Counted from the stretch's first letter, positions 18,246-26,715 are shown. The stretch: 64,000 nt of DNA from Nakamurella leprariae (GCF_016918035.1 NZ_JAERWK010000001.1:159204-223203); one strand, 5' to 3'. Notes: generated by a model not told the origin, from the sequence alone. Program-made: numbers and translations.

Positions 18246-19151
18246 ATGGGGTCGACGCTGACCACCGTGGGACTGCCTGTGGCGCTGGGCATCGTGATGC
18301 TCGGCCTGGGCCTGACGCTGACCGTGGCCGACTTCCGGCGGGTCGCCCACCGCCCCGCCGCGGTCGCTGTCGCGTTGCTCTGCCAGGTGGTGTTGCTACC
18401 CCTGATCTGTTTCGGGCTGGTGCTGGCCTTCGACCTGCCGCCGGTGCTCGCCGTCGGCATGATGCTGCTCGCGGCATCGCCCGGCGGGACCACGGCCAAC
18501 CTGTACAGCCATCTGTTCCGCGGGGACGTCGCCCTCAACGTGACCCTCACGGCGGCCAATTCGGTGATCGCCGTCATCACGCTGCCGGTCATCGTGAACC
18601 TGTCGATGAATCGGTTCCTGCCCGGGGAGGCCGGCATCGGGCTGCAGTTCACCAAGTCGCTCGAGGTCTTCGCCATCGTGCTGCTGCCGGTGCTGCTGGG
18701 GATGCTGGTCCGGCACCTGCGTCCCGCGTTCGCCCACCGGATGGACCGGCCGGTCCGCGTCCTGTCGCTGGTCATCCTGGTCGCGGTGGTCGGGGGCTCG
18801 CTGGTCGCCAACCGTGAGATCCTGGCCGAGCACTTCGGCCGGCTGTCCGGCATCACCGCCCTGTTCTGCGTGATCAGCCTGGCGCTGGGCTACCTGGTGC
18901 CGCGGACGATGCGGATCGGTCAGCGGCAGGCCATCGCCAGCGGATTCGAGATCGGCATCCACAACGCGACTCTGGCCGTGGTCATCGCGCAGGCCGTCAT
19001 CGGCAGCGTCGAGATGTCGCTGCCCGGTGGCGTGTACGGCGTCGTGATGTTCTTCATCGCGCTGGCCTTCGGGCTGGTGGTCCGCTCGCGCGTTCCGCCC
19101 GCCGCCCGGACGACCAGCGGGTCGACCGGGGAAGCGGCGCCGGCCGGTTGA
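18246..19151 (+). CDS. BASS-family (bile acid:sodium symporter-like) transporter
   Basis: 301 residues, about nine to ten hydrophobic helices, of the bile-acid:Na+ symporter superfamily, which moves organic anions with sodium. Family features include LLAASPGGTTANLYSHLFRGD and ASGFEIGIHNATLA around the unwound sodium-site helices. ATG 18246. A small hairpin (8-bp stem, 18205-18212 with 18219-18226) precedes the gene. It is the first gene after the conserved dxr-ispG block and marks the start of the accessory insert. Substrate unknown; a link to sulfur compounds is only suggested by neighbours. Confidence 0.85.
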   Translation: MGSTLTTVGLPVALGIVMLGLGLTLTVADFRRVAHRPAAVAVALLCQVVLLPLICFGLVLAFDLPPVLAVGMMLLAASPGGTTANLYSHLFRGDVALNVTLTAANSVIAVITLPVIVNLSMNRFLPGEAGIGLQFTKSLEVFAIVLLPVLLGMLVRHLRPAFAHRMDRPVRVLSLVILVAVVGGSLVANREILAEHFGRLSGITALFCVISLALGYLVPRTMRIGQRQAIASGFEIGIHNATLAVVIAQAVIGSVEMSLPGGVYGVVMFFIALAFGLVVRSRVPPAARTTSGSTGEAAPAG

Positions 19152-19470
19152 GCCAGCCGGACCACGCCATGGACGACCACGCCATGGACGACCACGCCAT
19201 GGACGACACCGATGCGGGCGCCGAGTGCATCGCCACCATCGAACGCCGGGAGGCCTCCGGCGCAGTGTGGAGATCGACGGTCCGTCCCGTCGCTGCCTCG
19301 GGGCCGGACAGCGGACGGTTCCGGCTGAGGACAGCGCGCGCCCGTCGGCCCGACCCGTCGATTCGAGGCGAGCCGGATCGGGCACTGACCAGCTCGACCC
19401 TTGCAACCGATCGGGGGGCGGCGGGCGTCCGCTCGCGGACGTCGCCCCCCGCGCACACCAGGAGGCGACC
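19152..19470. repeat. 319-bp gap with 15-bp tandem repeats (three copies)
   Basis: The unit GACCACGCCATGGAC occurs exactly three times at 19160-19204, immediately after the BASS stop. On the plus strand a frame from TTG 19148 would read repeated DHAMD and continue to 19564 into the SDR gene in another frame, but beyond the repeats it has no protein-like features, so I do not call it a gene. The rest of the gap must contain the SDR promoter; none is obvious. Confidence 0.6.
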
Positions 19471-20370
19471 GTGGCCGACGATCAGCACACTCCCGCCGAT
19501 CCCACCGAGCAGTACCCGCAGCCCGACACCGACGACGGCCGGAACATCCCGCATCCCGGGCTGACCGACGAGATGTCGGACCGGCCCGACCACGGCGAGG
19601 ACACCTACCGAGGGAGCGGCAAGCTCACCGGGCGGCGGGCGGTCATCACCGGTGGCGACTCCGGGATCGGCCGCGCGGTGGCCATCGCCTTCGCCCGGGA
19701 AGGCGCGGACGTGCTGATCTCCTACCTGCCCGAGGAGGAGCAGGACGGCCAGGAGACGGCCCGGCTGGTCCGCGAGGCCGGCCGCTCCGCCGTGCTCGTC
19801 CCCGGTGACATCCGCGACGAGGAGCACTGCCAGCTGATCATCGACACCGCCGTCCGCGAACTCGGCGGCATCGACATCCTGGTCAACAACGCGGCGTACC
19901 AGATGGTCCAGCCAGGCGGCATCGAGGACATCACCACCGAGCAGTGGAACCGGGTGCTGACGACCAACCTGACCGCGATGTTCTGGCTGTGCAAGAAGGC
20001 GGTGCCGAACCTGCAGCCGGGGTCGTCCATCATCAACACCGCGTCCATCCAGGCGACCGAGCCGTCGCCGGAGCTGCTCGACTACGCCACCACCAAGGCG
20101 GCCATCGTCAACTTCAGCAAGGCACTGGCCGGGGGCCTGGCCGACCGGGGCATCCGGGTGAATGTCGTTGCCCCGGGACCGATCTGGACACCGCTGATTC
20201 CGGCCACCATGCCGTCGGACAAGGCGGCGTCGCACGGCGAATCGACCCCGCTGGGCCGGGCCGGGCAGCCCGCCGAGGTCGCGCCCGCCTACGTCTTCTT
20301 CGCCTCCCAGGAGGCGAGCTACGTCACCGGCGAGACGCTCGGCGTGACCGGCGGGAAGCCGGTGCTCTGA
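19471..20370 (+). CDS. SDR-family NAD(P)-dependent oxidoreductase
   Basis: 299 residues from GTG 19471, chosen because AGGAGG lies 6 bp upstream. Rossmann motif TGGDSGIGRAVAIAF, NNAAYQ motif, and catalytic YATTK. An extra ~50-residue N-terminus (PADPTEQYPQPDTDDGRN, DRPDHGEDTYRGSGKLTG) is typical of the YghA/YhdF/general-stress SDR subgroup. Substrate unknown. It sits between a transporter and the first SAM riboswitch but is not under its control. Confidence 0.88.
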   Translation: MADDQHTPADPTEQYPQPDTDDGRNIPHPGLTDEMSDRPDHGEDTYRGSGKLTGRRAVITGGDSGIGRAVAIAFAREGADVLISYLPEEEQDGQETARLVREAGRSAVLVPGDIRDEEHCQLIIDTAVRELGGIDILVNNAAYQMVQPGGIEDITTEQWNRVLTTNLTAMFWLCKKAVPNLQPGSSIINTASIQATEPSPELLDYATTKAAIVNFSKALAGGLADRGIRVNVVAPGPIWTPLIPATMPSDKAASHGESTPLGRAGQPAEVAPAYVFFASQEASYVTGETLGVTGGKPVL

Positions 20371-20483
20371 CGCGCTGCCGTGTCCTTCCAACCCGAGTGG
20401 GCAACCGTCGACCAGCCCCGGGCGCACTTCGCGTCCGGGTCCGGTGCGTGCTCGCGGCCCATCGCCTGTGCTAGCTTCGCCGC

Positions 20484-20614
20484 TGTCACGAGTGCCAGCG
20501 CACAGCCCCGGCTTGCTGGCCGGCAACCCTCCCACCGCGGCGGGGTGCCCCGGGTGAGGACACGGCCGGCTGCGATCCCGCAGCGGCAAGCGCGGGCTCC
20601 CGGCACGAGAGCCC
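20484..20614 (+). promoter_or_regulatory. SAM-IV-type riboswitch upstream of the SufS-like gene
   Basis: S-adenosylmethionine-sensing RNA in the 5' leader of the 20634 gene. Core landmarks: P1 TGTC/GACA (20484-20487 with 20559-20562), arm GCCAGC/GCTGGC, the conserved core GGCAACCCTCC, and CGGGGTGCCCCGGGTGA. The same core recurs at 22180 with a different but still paired arm, which supports the fold. Downstream hairpins are GCTGCG/CGCAGC (20569-20584) and GGGCTC/GAGCCC (20594-20614), ahead of the ribosome site GGAAGGG at 20621-20627, so control may act on translation. The class is assigned from the motif pattern, not a covariance model. Confidence 0.85.
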
Positions 20615-20633
20615 TGGTTCGGAAGGGCGTTCC

Positions 20634-22049
20634 ATGTCCCAGGTCTCAACTCAGCACGCTGCGCAGTCACTGCTCGTCGGCACCGGCACCGAGGTGCCCC
20701 TGGTGCAGGGCGGTTCCACCGACTACGTCAACCTCGACTACGCCGCGAGTGCCCCGGCGCTGCGTGAGGTCGCCGAGCACGTGGCGGCGCTGCTCCCGCT
20801 GTACTCGAGCATCCACCGCGGCGCCGGCTACCTGTCCCAGGTCTGCACCGAGGTGTACGAGGCGGCGCGGACGACCGTCGCGGCGTTCGTCGGCGCCCGT
20901 GCGGACGACGTCGTCATCTTCACCCGCAACACCACCGACTCGTTGAACCTGCTGGCCCGGTCGGTGCCCGGCGATACCGTGGTGCTCGACATCGAGCACC
21001 ACGCCAACTTCCTGCCGTGGCTCGGAACTGGGGGTGGGCGAACGGTTGTCGCGGAGCCGACCGTCGGCGCGACGCTCGCGGCGCTGGAGGCGGAGCTGCG
21101 GCGGACGACGGCCGCGCTGGTCGCGGTCACCGGGGCATCGAACGTCACCGGCGAGTCGCTGCCGTTGCGCCGGGTGGCCGAGATCGCCCACCGGCACGGC
21201 GCCCGGCTGGCCGTCGACGGCGCCCAGCTGCTGCCGCACCGCCGGGTCGACCTGGCGGCGACCGGGATCGACTACCTGGCCGTGTCCGGGCACAAGCTCT
21301 ACGCGCCCTACGGGGCCGGAGCGCTCATCGGCCGCCGCGACTGGCTGGACGCCGCCGAGCCCCACCTGGCCGGCGGCGGGGCCGTCCGCGCGGTGACGGT
21401 CGACGGCGCGACCTGGACCGACTCCCCGGCCAGGCACGAGGCGGGCAGCCCGAACCTGATCGGGGCGGCCGCGCTGGCCAAGGCCTGCCAGGTGCTGGGC
21501 GCGCTGCCGGAGGCGCAGCAGGAGGCCCGCGAGGCGGCGCTGCTGCAACGACTGCGCACCGGACTGGCCGAGCTGGGCATCGAGCCGCTGCGCATCTGGG
21601 GGCAGGAGGACGACGAGACAGGAGGAGCCGCCGGCGAGACCGAGGACACCGTCGCCATCGTCACCTTCACGGTGCCCGGCTGGACGGCCGAGGAGGTCGC
21701 GACCTACCTGTCGGCCGAGCACGGCATCGGGGTGCGGGACGGGCGGTTCTGCGCCCACCCGTTGCTGCGCCGGCTGACCGGGGCGGCCACGGCCATCCGG
21801 GCGAGCGTCGGGCTGGACACCGACGAGCGGGCGATCGACCGGCTGCTGGGCGCGCTGGCCGCGCTGCTGACGGACGGTCCCCGCTGGACGTACGCGACCG
21901 CCGACGGCGCGGTCGTCCCGTTCCCGGAGACCCGGACGCTGCCGGCGTTCCTGGGCGGCAGCGTGCTGCGCGACCTCGCCTCCGGCGCCTCCGCCTGCCT
22001 GGACGACGAGCCCGACGTCGAGCCGGCCGAGCTGGTCACCACCGTTTGA
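20634..22049 (+). CDS. Cysteine desulfurase-like (SufS/NifS-type) PLP enzyme
   Basis: 471-residue class-V aminotransferase fold enzyme. PLP-binding Lys221 is in SGHKLYAPYGAG, the cofactor Asp195 in AVDGAQ, and an active-site-type Cys373 in GRFCAHPLL, so sulfur abstraction from cysteine or a related compound is plausible. It has a longer C-terminus than SufS (about 50 extra acidic residues ending ACLDDEPDVEPAE). There are no suf or isc neighbours; instead it is preceded by a SAM-IV riboswitch and followed by a second riboswitch-controlled sulfur operon, which argues for a role in organosulfur use rather than Fe-S assembly. ATG 20634 with a good RBS. Confidence 0.85.
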   Translation: MSQVSTQHAAQSLLVGTGTEVPLVQGGSTDYVNLDYAASAPALREVAEHVAALLPLYSSIHRGAGYLSQVCTEVYEAARTTVAAFVGARADDVVIFTRNTTDSLNLLARSVPGDTVVLDIEHHANFLPWLGTGGGRTVVAEPTVGATLAALEAELRRTTAALVAVTGASNVTGESLPLRRVAEIAHRHGARLAVDGAQLLPHRRVDLAATGIDYLAVSGHKLYAPYGAGALIGRRDWLDAAEPHLAGGGAVRAVTVDGATWTDSPARHEAGSPNLIGAAALAKACQVLGALPEAQQEAREAALLQRLRTGLAELGIEPLRIWGQEDDETGGAAGETEDTVAIVTFTVPGWTAEEVATYLSAEHGIGVRDGRFCAHPLLRRLTGAATAIRASVGLDTDERAIDRLLGALAALLTDGPRWTYATADGAVVPFPETRTLPAFLGGSVLRDLASGASACLDDEPDVEPAELVTTV

Positions 22050-22110
22050 CCGTCGTGCCGGATCCGTCAGAGTCGTTGTGCGGCATCGGGTCCGGCCGTG
22101 TCCCAGAGCT

Positions 22111-22129
22111 GCGGTGTGCGCCACACCGC
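22111..22129 (+). terminator. Hairpin after the SufS-like gene
   Basis: A perfect 8-bp stem GCGGTGTG/CACACCGC with a 3-nt loop, 62 bp after the stop and 12 bp before the next promoter. Probably ends the first transcript so that the second riboswitch controls its own unit. Confidence 0.55.
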
Positions 22130-22140
22130 GGCCGGGACCG

Positions 22141-22170
22141 TTGACTTCCGTTCCGCCCATGAACTACTTT
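22141..22170 (+). promoter_or_regulatory. Sigma-70-like promoter of the second SAM riboswitch operon
   Basis: TTGACT at 22141-22146 and TACTTT at 22165-22170 are separated by 18 bp. Transcription from about 22177 would begin right at the P1 helix of the riboswitch (22180), which makes the assignment attractive. Confidence 0.6.
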
Positions 22171-22179
22171 CCGATCTGC

Positions 22180-22308
22180 GGTCATGAGTTCCGACGTCAA
22201 GCCCTGGCTCGTCGGACGGCAACCCTCACACAGTGGCGGGGTGCCCCAGGTGAAGACCAGGCGTGGAGGACCCTCCCCGCAAGCACTCGCCACTCCCGCC
22301 GGAGTGGC
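22180..22308 (+). promoter_or_regulatory. SAM-IV-type riboswitch upstream of the monooxygenase/Opp operon
   Basis: Second copy of the SAM-binding RNA. P1 is GGTC/GACC (22180-22183 with 22255-22258). The arm here is TCCGAC/GTCGGA where the first copy has GCCAGC/GCTGGC, a compensated difference; the core GGCAACCCTC and CGGGGTGCCCCAGGTGA are kept. A perfect hairpin GCCACTCC/GGAGTGGC with loop CGCC (22289-22308) follows, just before the leader-peptide ribosome site. Expected to lower expression when SAM is plentiful. Confidence 0.88.
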
Positions 22309-22329
22309 CCTCCAGCAGGAGTGACATCG

Positions 22330-22434
22330 ATGACGGAGTCCCGAGGGGTGCGCGACCTGGCGTCCGCCCCGGCGCTGGTGCGCCGCCGGCACATCGATCT
22401 CGCCCTGGTCTGCACCGCGGCCTGTCCGGCCTGA
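22330..22434 (+). CDS. Cys-containing regulatory leader peptide (RRHIDL type)
   Basis: A 34-residue ORF from ATG 22330, with GCAGGAG at 22315-22321. It contains LVRRRHIDLALVC and ends CTAACPA. Short leaders with an RRHIDL block and one or more cysteines near the end occur in actinobacteria upstream of sulfur-metabolism genes, and Cys-rich leaders in mycobacteria act as cysteine-responsive attenuators (established). Two Cys codons near the stop and two hairpins directly after it fit attenuation by ribosome stalling. Located between a SAM riboswitch and the first monooxygenase. Confidence 0.75.
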   Translation: MTESRGVRDLASAPALVRRRHIDLALVCTAACPA

Positions 22435-22453
22435 CCGACCGCTCGACCTGAGC

Positions 22454-22509
22454 CGTCCGCGCCTGGCGGACGCTCCGAGTGGTCCCGTCCCGCAGCCGTT
22501 CCCGGCTGC
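22454..22509 (+). promoter_or_regulatory. Two consecutive hairpins after the leader peptide (possible attenuator)
   Basis: Hairpin one: CGTCCGC (22454-22460) with GCGGACG (22466-22472), 5-nt loop. Hairpin two: GCAGCCG (22492-22498) with CGGCTGC (22503-22509), 4-nt loop. They start 20 bp after the leader stop and end 73 bp before the first monooxygenase, the place expected for a terminator or anti-terminator controlled by leader translation. Confidence 0.5.
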
Positions 22510-22582
22510 GTCCGCCGGCGTCCCCGTGCGACCCCTCCGCCCGTCGTGGCCCGGGTCCGCGTGCCCAGTCCTGGAGCCCGAC

Positions 22583-23674
22583 GTGAAGTTCATCGGCATC
22601 ACCCTCATCAACCACACCCCGGACCCACTCACCGGCCACCTGCCGTCGGTGACCGAACGGCTGGCCGACGTCGTCGACACCGCCGTGCTGTTCGAGGAAC
22701 TCGGCTTCGACGGGTTCGGGGTGGGGGAGCGGCACCACGAGCCGTTCATCTCCACCGCGCCGCCGGTGGTGCTCAGCCACATCGCGGCGGTCACCGCGAG
22801 GATCCGGCTGTTCACCGCGGTCACGCTGCTGTCAGTGCTGGACCCGGTCCGGGTGGCCGAGGACTACGCCACGCTGGACCACCTGTCCGGCGGACGGCTC
22901 GAGCTGATCATCGGCAAGGGCAACGGACCCGAGCAGGCGGAGCTGTTCGGCATCACCCGTGACCAGCAGTGGGACACCATCACCGAGAACTTCCGGCTGC
23001 TGCGCCGGCTGTGGACCGAGCAGCGGGTGACCTGGACGCCGTCGGCACACGGCATCCGCCAGGTGCCGCTGACCGACGCGACCGTGTGGCCGAAGCCGTT
23101 GCAGCAGCCGATCCGGATCTGGCACGGCAGCGCCACCTCGCAGGCGTCGGTGGAGCTGGCCGCGGAGTACGGCGACCCGGTGTTCTCAGCCAACGTCACC
23201 AACCCGGTCGAGCCGTACGCCGCACTGATCGACCACTACCGCGAGCGGTGGGTGCACCACGGCCGTGACCCGCAGGCCGTCGTGGTGGGCGCCGGCAGCG
23301 CCGGGCACTACACCGCGCCGACCTCCCAGCAGGCCCGGGAGGTGTACCGGCCGATCTTCCAGGCCCAGTCCGCCCAGTTCGCGCGGTTCGGGATCGAGTC
23401 GCCGTTCGCCGACTTCGACGACTATCTGGCGCGCAGCTCGGCGCTGATCGGCAGCCCGCAGGAGGTCGTCGACAAGGTCGGCCGCTACCACGAGCGGCTC
23501 GGCCACACCACGCTGCACGTGCAGGCCGACACAGCCGGGCTCACCCCGGTCCAGCACCGGGCCAGCCTCGAGCTGTTCCAGGCCGGCGTCGCACCCGAGC
23601 TGCGCCGCACCATCCCCGATCCGCCGTGGCCGGCCCCGGTCGTGGACATCCAGCACCGGAAGGCCTTCCGATGA
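22583..23674 (+). CDS. Luciferase-like (LLM) FMN-dependent monooxygenase, first gene of the sulfur operon
   Basis: 363 residues from GTG 22583, which follows GGAG at 22573. Bacterial luciferase-like TIM barrel: FEELGFDGFGVGERHHEPF, IRLFTAVTLLSVLDPVRVAEDYATLDHLSGGRL and LIIGKGNGP are the typical flavin/substrate strands. It resembles the subfamily usually found beside peptide-type ABC transporters (the CE1758-like group, from memory). It needs reduced FMN from a reductase, which is not encoded nearby. Stop and next start overlap (ATGA), so the two monooxygenases are translationally coupled. Oxidative release of sulfur from an imported compound is inferred from context. Confidence 0.85.
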   Translation: MKFIGITLINHTPDPLTGHLPSVTERLADVVDTAVLFEELGFDGFGVGERHHEPFISTAPPVVLSHIAAVTARIRLFTAVTLLSVLDPVRVAEDYATLDHLSGGRLELIIGKGNGPEQAELFGITRDQQWDTITENFRLLRRLWTEQRVTWTPSAHGIRQVPLTDATVWPKPLQQPIRIWHGSATSQASVELAAEYGDPVFSANVTNPVEPYAALIDHYRERWVHHGRDPQAVVVGAGSAGHYTAPTSQQAREVYRPIFQAQSAQFARFGIESPFADFDDYLARSSALIGSPQEVVDKVGRYHERLGHTTLHVQADTAGLTPVQHRASLELFQAGVAPELRRTIPDPPWPAPVVDIQHRKAFR

Positions 23675-24801
23675 GTGCTCCTGCCGTGCCACGGGTTCCG
23701 CTGTCCGTGCTGGACCTGGTGCCGATCACCGGCACCGACCGCCCGGAGCAGGCCCTCCAGCAGAGTCTCGACCTGGTCCGCGCGACCGAGGCTGCCGGCT
23801 ACCGCCGCTACTGGTTCGCCGAGCACCACCTCAACCCGGGCGTGCTCGGGTCGTCGCCGGCCGTGCTCATCGCGCTGGCCGCTTCGGTGAGCAGCCGGAT
23901 CCGGCTCGGGTCCGGCGCCGTCCAACTCGGGCACCGCACCGCGCTGTCGGTGGCCGAGGAGTTCGCCCTGCTGGCCCTGGCCCACCCGGGCCGGATCGAC
24001 CTCGGGCTGGGCCGGTCCGGAGGCCGCCCGGCGCTGCCGCCACCTCCGTCCGACCCGACCGAACGCATCACGCCCGAGGGGCTGCTCATCCCGGCGCCCT
24101 TCACCGGCTGGGGTGCGCTGCTGGCCGCGCCGCGCTTCGCGGGCATCCGGCGCCTGCTGGAATTCCCGGGTGCCGATCCGGCCGACTTCGAGATCCAGGT
24201 CGACACCATCCTGGCCGTGCTGGCCGGCAAGTACACCGACGCCGAGGGCGTCACCTTCGACGTCCCAGGCCCGGTGCCGGCCACCGGGCCAGAGGTCTGG
24301 CTGCTCGGCTCGAGCGCCGGGACGTCGGCCAACCTGGCCGGTCGCCACGGCCTGCCGTTCGCCGCCAACTACCACGTCGCCCCGGCCGGGGTGCTGGACT
24401 CGATCGCCGCCTACCGCGCGGCGTTCCGCCCGTCGGCCGACCTGGCACAGCCGTACGTGGTGGTGTCCGCGGACGTGGTCGTGGGTGAGACGGACGCGGC
24501 CGCCCGGGAGCTGGCCGCGGGCTACGGGCACTGGGTGCACAGCATCCGCTCCGGCGCCGGGGCGATCGTGTTCCCGACCCCGGAGCAGGCATCGGCCGCA
24601 CCGCTGGACGAGGCCGCGCTGGCCCTGGTCGACGATCGGGTCCGCACCCAGCTGGTCGGGGCGCCGGACAGCGTGGTCACCCAGCTGCAGGCCCTGCAGG
24701 TCGCGACCGGGGCGGACGAGCTGCTCATCACCACCATCACCGCCGGGCACGCCGACCGGGTTCGCAGCTACCAGCTGCTGGCCCAGGCCTGGCGGGCGTG
24801 A
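23671..24801 (+). CDS. LLM flavin monooxygenase, MsnO8-like
   Basis: 376 residues from ATG 23671, overlapping the previous stop by four bases. Family signatures are LSVLDLVPI at the N-terminus, RYWFAEHHLNPGVLGSSPAVLIALAAS and IRLGSGAVQLGHRTALSVAEEFALL, followed by RIDLGLGRSGG. The strand order and the short C-terminal domain fit the MsnO8 group of luciferase-like oxidoreductases. Substrate unknown; operon membership suggests an organosulfur compound. Confidence 0.85.
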   Translation: MSAPAVPRVPLSVLDLVPITGTDRPEQALQQSLDLVRATEAAGYRRYWFAEHHLNPGVLGSSPAVLIALAASVSSRIRLGSGAVQLGHRTALSVAEEFALLALAHPGRIDLGLGRSGGRPALPPPPSDPTERITPEGLLIPAPFTGWGALLAAPRFAGIRRLLEFPGADPADFEIQVDTILAVLAGKYTDAEGVTFDVPGPVPATGPEVWLLGSSAGTSANLAGRHGLPFAANYHVAPAGVLDSIAAYRAAFRPSADLAQPYVVVSADVVVGETDAAARELAAGYGHWVHSIRSGAGAIVFPTPEQASAAPLDEAALALVDDRVRTQLVGAPDSVVTQLQALQVATGADELLITTITAGHADRVRSYQLLAQAWRA

Positions 24802-25772
24802 TGGGGCGCTACGTGCTGGGTCGCCTCGGCCAGGCCGTCCTGGTGCTGTGGGCGGCCTGGACCGTCTCGTTCGTCATCCTCTACGCGCTGCCCGGCGACG
24901 CCGTCGAGGTGCGGCTCGGGGCGGCCGCCAGCGACATTACGCCCGAGCAGATCGCCGCGCTGCAGGCCGACTACGGGTTGGACCAGCCGTGGTTCACGCA
25001 GTACCTCACCCAGCTCGGCCACGCGCTGACCGGGGACCTGGGCCGGTCGTTCGAGAACGGCCAGTCGGTGACCTCGCTGCTGCTGGAGAACCTGCCGGCG
25101 ACCGCGGCGCTGGCCGGGCTGGCCCTGATCCTGGCGGTGGTCTTCGGCGGCGGGCTGGCCGTGCTGGCCAACGGCGTGCGCTTCCGCTGGCTGTCCCGGG
25201 CGCTGCTGAACCTGCCCGCCCTCGGCGTGGCCGTGCCCGGCTTCTGGGTCGGACTGATGCTGTTGCAGCTGTTCTCGTTCCGCATCGAGCTCTTCCCAGC
25301 CATCGGCAACGACGGCTTCAGCTCGCTGGTGCTGCCGGCCATCACCCTGGCCATCCCCACCTCGGCGGTCATCGCGCAGATCCTGGCCAAGAGCCTGCAC
25401 TCGTCGCTGGGGGAGCCCTGGTCGGACACCGCCCGGGCCAAGGGCGCCGGTTCGGTCCGGGTGCTGTTCCGGCACGCCCTGCGCAACGCCGCCCTGCCCA
25501 CGCTGACCATCACCGGCCTGCTGGTGGGCCAGCTGCTGTCCGGAGCCGTGGTCGCCGAGACCGTGTTCTCCCGCACCGGACTGGGCCGGCTGACCGCGAC
25601 CTCGGTGTCGGCCCAGGACACCCCGGTGGTGCAGGGGCTGGTGCTCTTCGGTGCCCTGGTCTTCGTCCTGACCAACCTGGCCGTCGACCTGCTGTACCCG
25701 CTGCTGGATCGCCGGACCCTGCAGCGCTCGACCCGTCGCGTGGCCCGGCCCGCGCCGGTGGAGGTGAGCTGA
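24801..25772 (+). CDS. ABC transporter permease, DppB/OppB type
   Basis: 323-residue inner-membrane permease of a peptide/nickel/opine-type importer, with about six helices. The EAA cytoplasmic loop is DTARAKGAGSVRVLFRHALRNA. The N-terminal MGRYVLGRLGQAVLVLWAAWTVSFVILY is typical. ATG 24801 overlaps the preceding TGA (TGATG); GTG 24798 would add one residue. Part of the monooxygenase operon. Confidence 0.92.
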   Translation: MGRYVLGRLGQAVLVLWAAWTVSFVILYALPGDAVEVRLGAAASDITPEQIAALQADYGLDQPWFTQYLTQLGHALTGDLGRSFENGQSVTSLLLENLPATAALAGLALILAVVFGGGLAVLANGVRFRWLSRALLNLPALGVAVPGFWVGLMLLQLFSFRIELFPAIGNDGFSSLVLPAITLAIPTSAVIAQILAKSLHSSLGEPWSDTARAKGAGSVRVLFRHALRNAALPTLTITGLLVGQLLSGAVVAETVFSRTGLGRLTATSVSAQDTPVVQGLVLFGALVFVLTNLAVDLLYPLLDRRTLQRSTRRVARPAPVEVS

Positions 25773-25773
25773 C

Positions 25774-26715
25774 ATGACGATCGAGGTGCCGCTGCTCGAA
25801 GCGGCGACGAACACCCAGGAGCCGACCGACCGACGACCGAACGGCCCGGTGACCCCGACCCGGTCGCCTCGCCCGTCGCGCCGCGCCGGCCTCGGCGAGT
25901 GGCTGGGCGGGGTGGTCCGCCGGCCCGGTCTGGTGCTGTCGGTCGTCTGGCTGGTGATCGTCGTGCTGGCCGCGCTCATCCCGACCCTGCTCACCTCGGT
26001 GGACCCGCTGCGCGCGGTGCCGCGGCAGAAGCTGCTGGAGCCGTCCTGGGCGCACCTGTTCGGCACCGACCAGCTGGGCCGGGACCTGTTCGCCCGGGTC
26101 GTGCACGGCGCCGCCCTGTCGCTGGGCTCCGCGCTGCTCGCGGTGCTGGTCGGCATCGTGGTCGGCTCGCTGCTGGGCCTGGTCGCCGGCTTCGTGCGCG
26201 GCGTGTTCGACGAGGTGCTCATGCGCATCGTCGACGTGCTGCTGGCCATCCCAGCGCTGTTGCTGTCGCTGGCCCTGGTCACCGCCCTCGGCTTCGGCAC
26301 CGTGAAGGTGGCCATCGCGGTCGGCATCACCAGCGTCGCCGCCTGCGCCCGGGTGATGCGCTCGGAGGTGCTGCGGGTGCGCGAGAGCGCCTACATCGAG
26401 GCGGCCCGCGCCGGCGGTGCGCGGTGGAGCCGGATCCTCTTCCGGCACGTGCTGCCCAACGCGGCTGGGCCGGTGCTGGTGCTGGCCACCCTGGAGTTCG
26501 GCACCGCCATCCTGGCCGTGTCGGCGCTGAGCTTCCTCGGTTACGGCGCTGTGCCACCCGCGCCGGAATGGGGCTCGCTGGTGGCGCAGGGCCGCGATTT
26601 CCTGAGCACCGCATGGTGGCTCACCACCATGCCGGGTCTGACCATCGCGATCACCGTGCTGGCGGCGGGACGGCTGTCCCGGGCGCTGGGCGGTCAGGAC
26701 GGAGTGCGGCGATGA
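25774..26715 (+). CDS. ABC transporter permease, DppC/OppC type
   Basis: 313-residue partner permease. An N-terminal soluble tail of about 40 residues precedes the first helix; FGTDQLGRDLFARVVHGA is the DppC hallmark and IEAARAGGARWSRILFRHVLPN the EAA loop. The start is one base after the DppB stop. Its own stop overlaps the ATPase start (ATGA). Confidence 0.92.
   Translation: MTIEVPLLEAATNTQEPTDRRPNGPVTPTRSPRPSRRAGLGEWLGGVVRRPGLVLSVVWLVIVVLAALIPTLLTSVDPLRAVPRQKLLEPSWAHLFGTDQLGRDLFARVVHGAALSLGSALLAVLVGIVVGSLLGLVAGFVRGVFDEVLMRIVDVLLAIPALLLSLALVTALGFGTVKVAIAVGITSVAACARVMRSEVLRVRESAYIEAARAGGARWSRILFRHVLPNAAGPVLVLATLEFGTAILAVSALSFLGYGAVPPAPEWGSLVAQGRDFLSTAWWLTTMPGLTIAITVLAAGRLSRALGGQDGVRR

Noticed and set aside
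19148..19564. Plus-strand ORF with DHAMD repeats
   Set aside because: Only the repeat looks protein-like; the rest overlaps the SDR start in another frame and has no ribosome site.
22078..22434. Long ORF version of the leader peptide starting at 22078
   Set aside because: It would read through the SAM riboswitch and terminator; the good ribosome site and conserved RRHIDL block support the short start at 22330.
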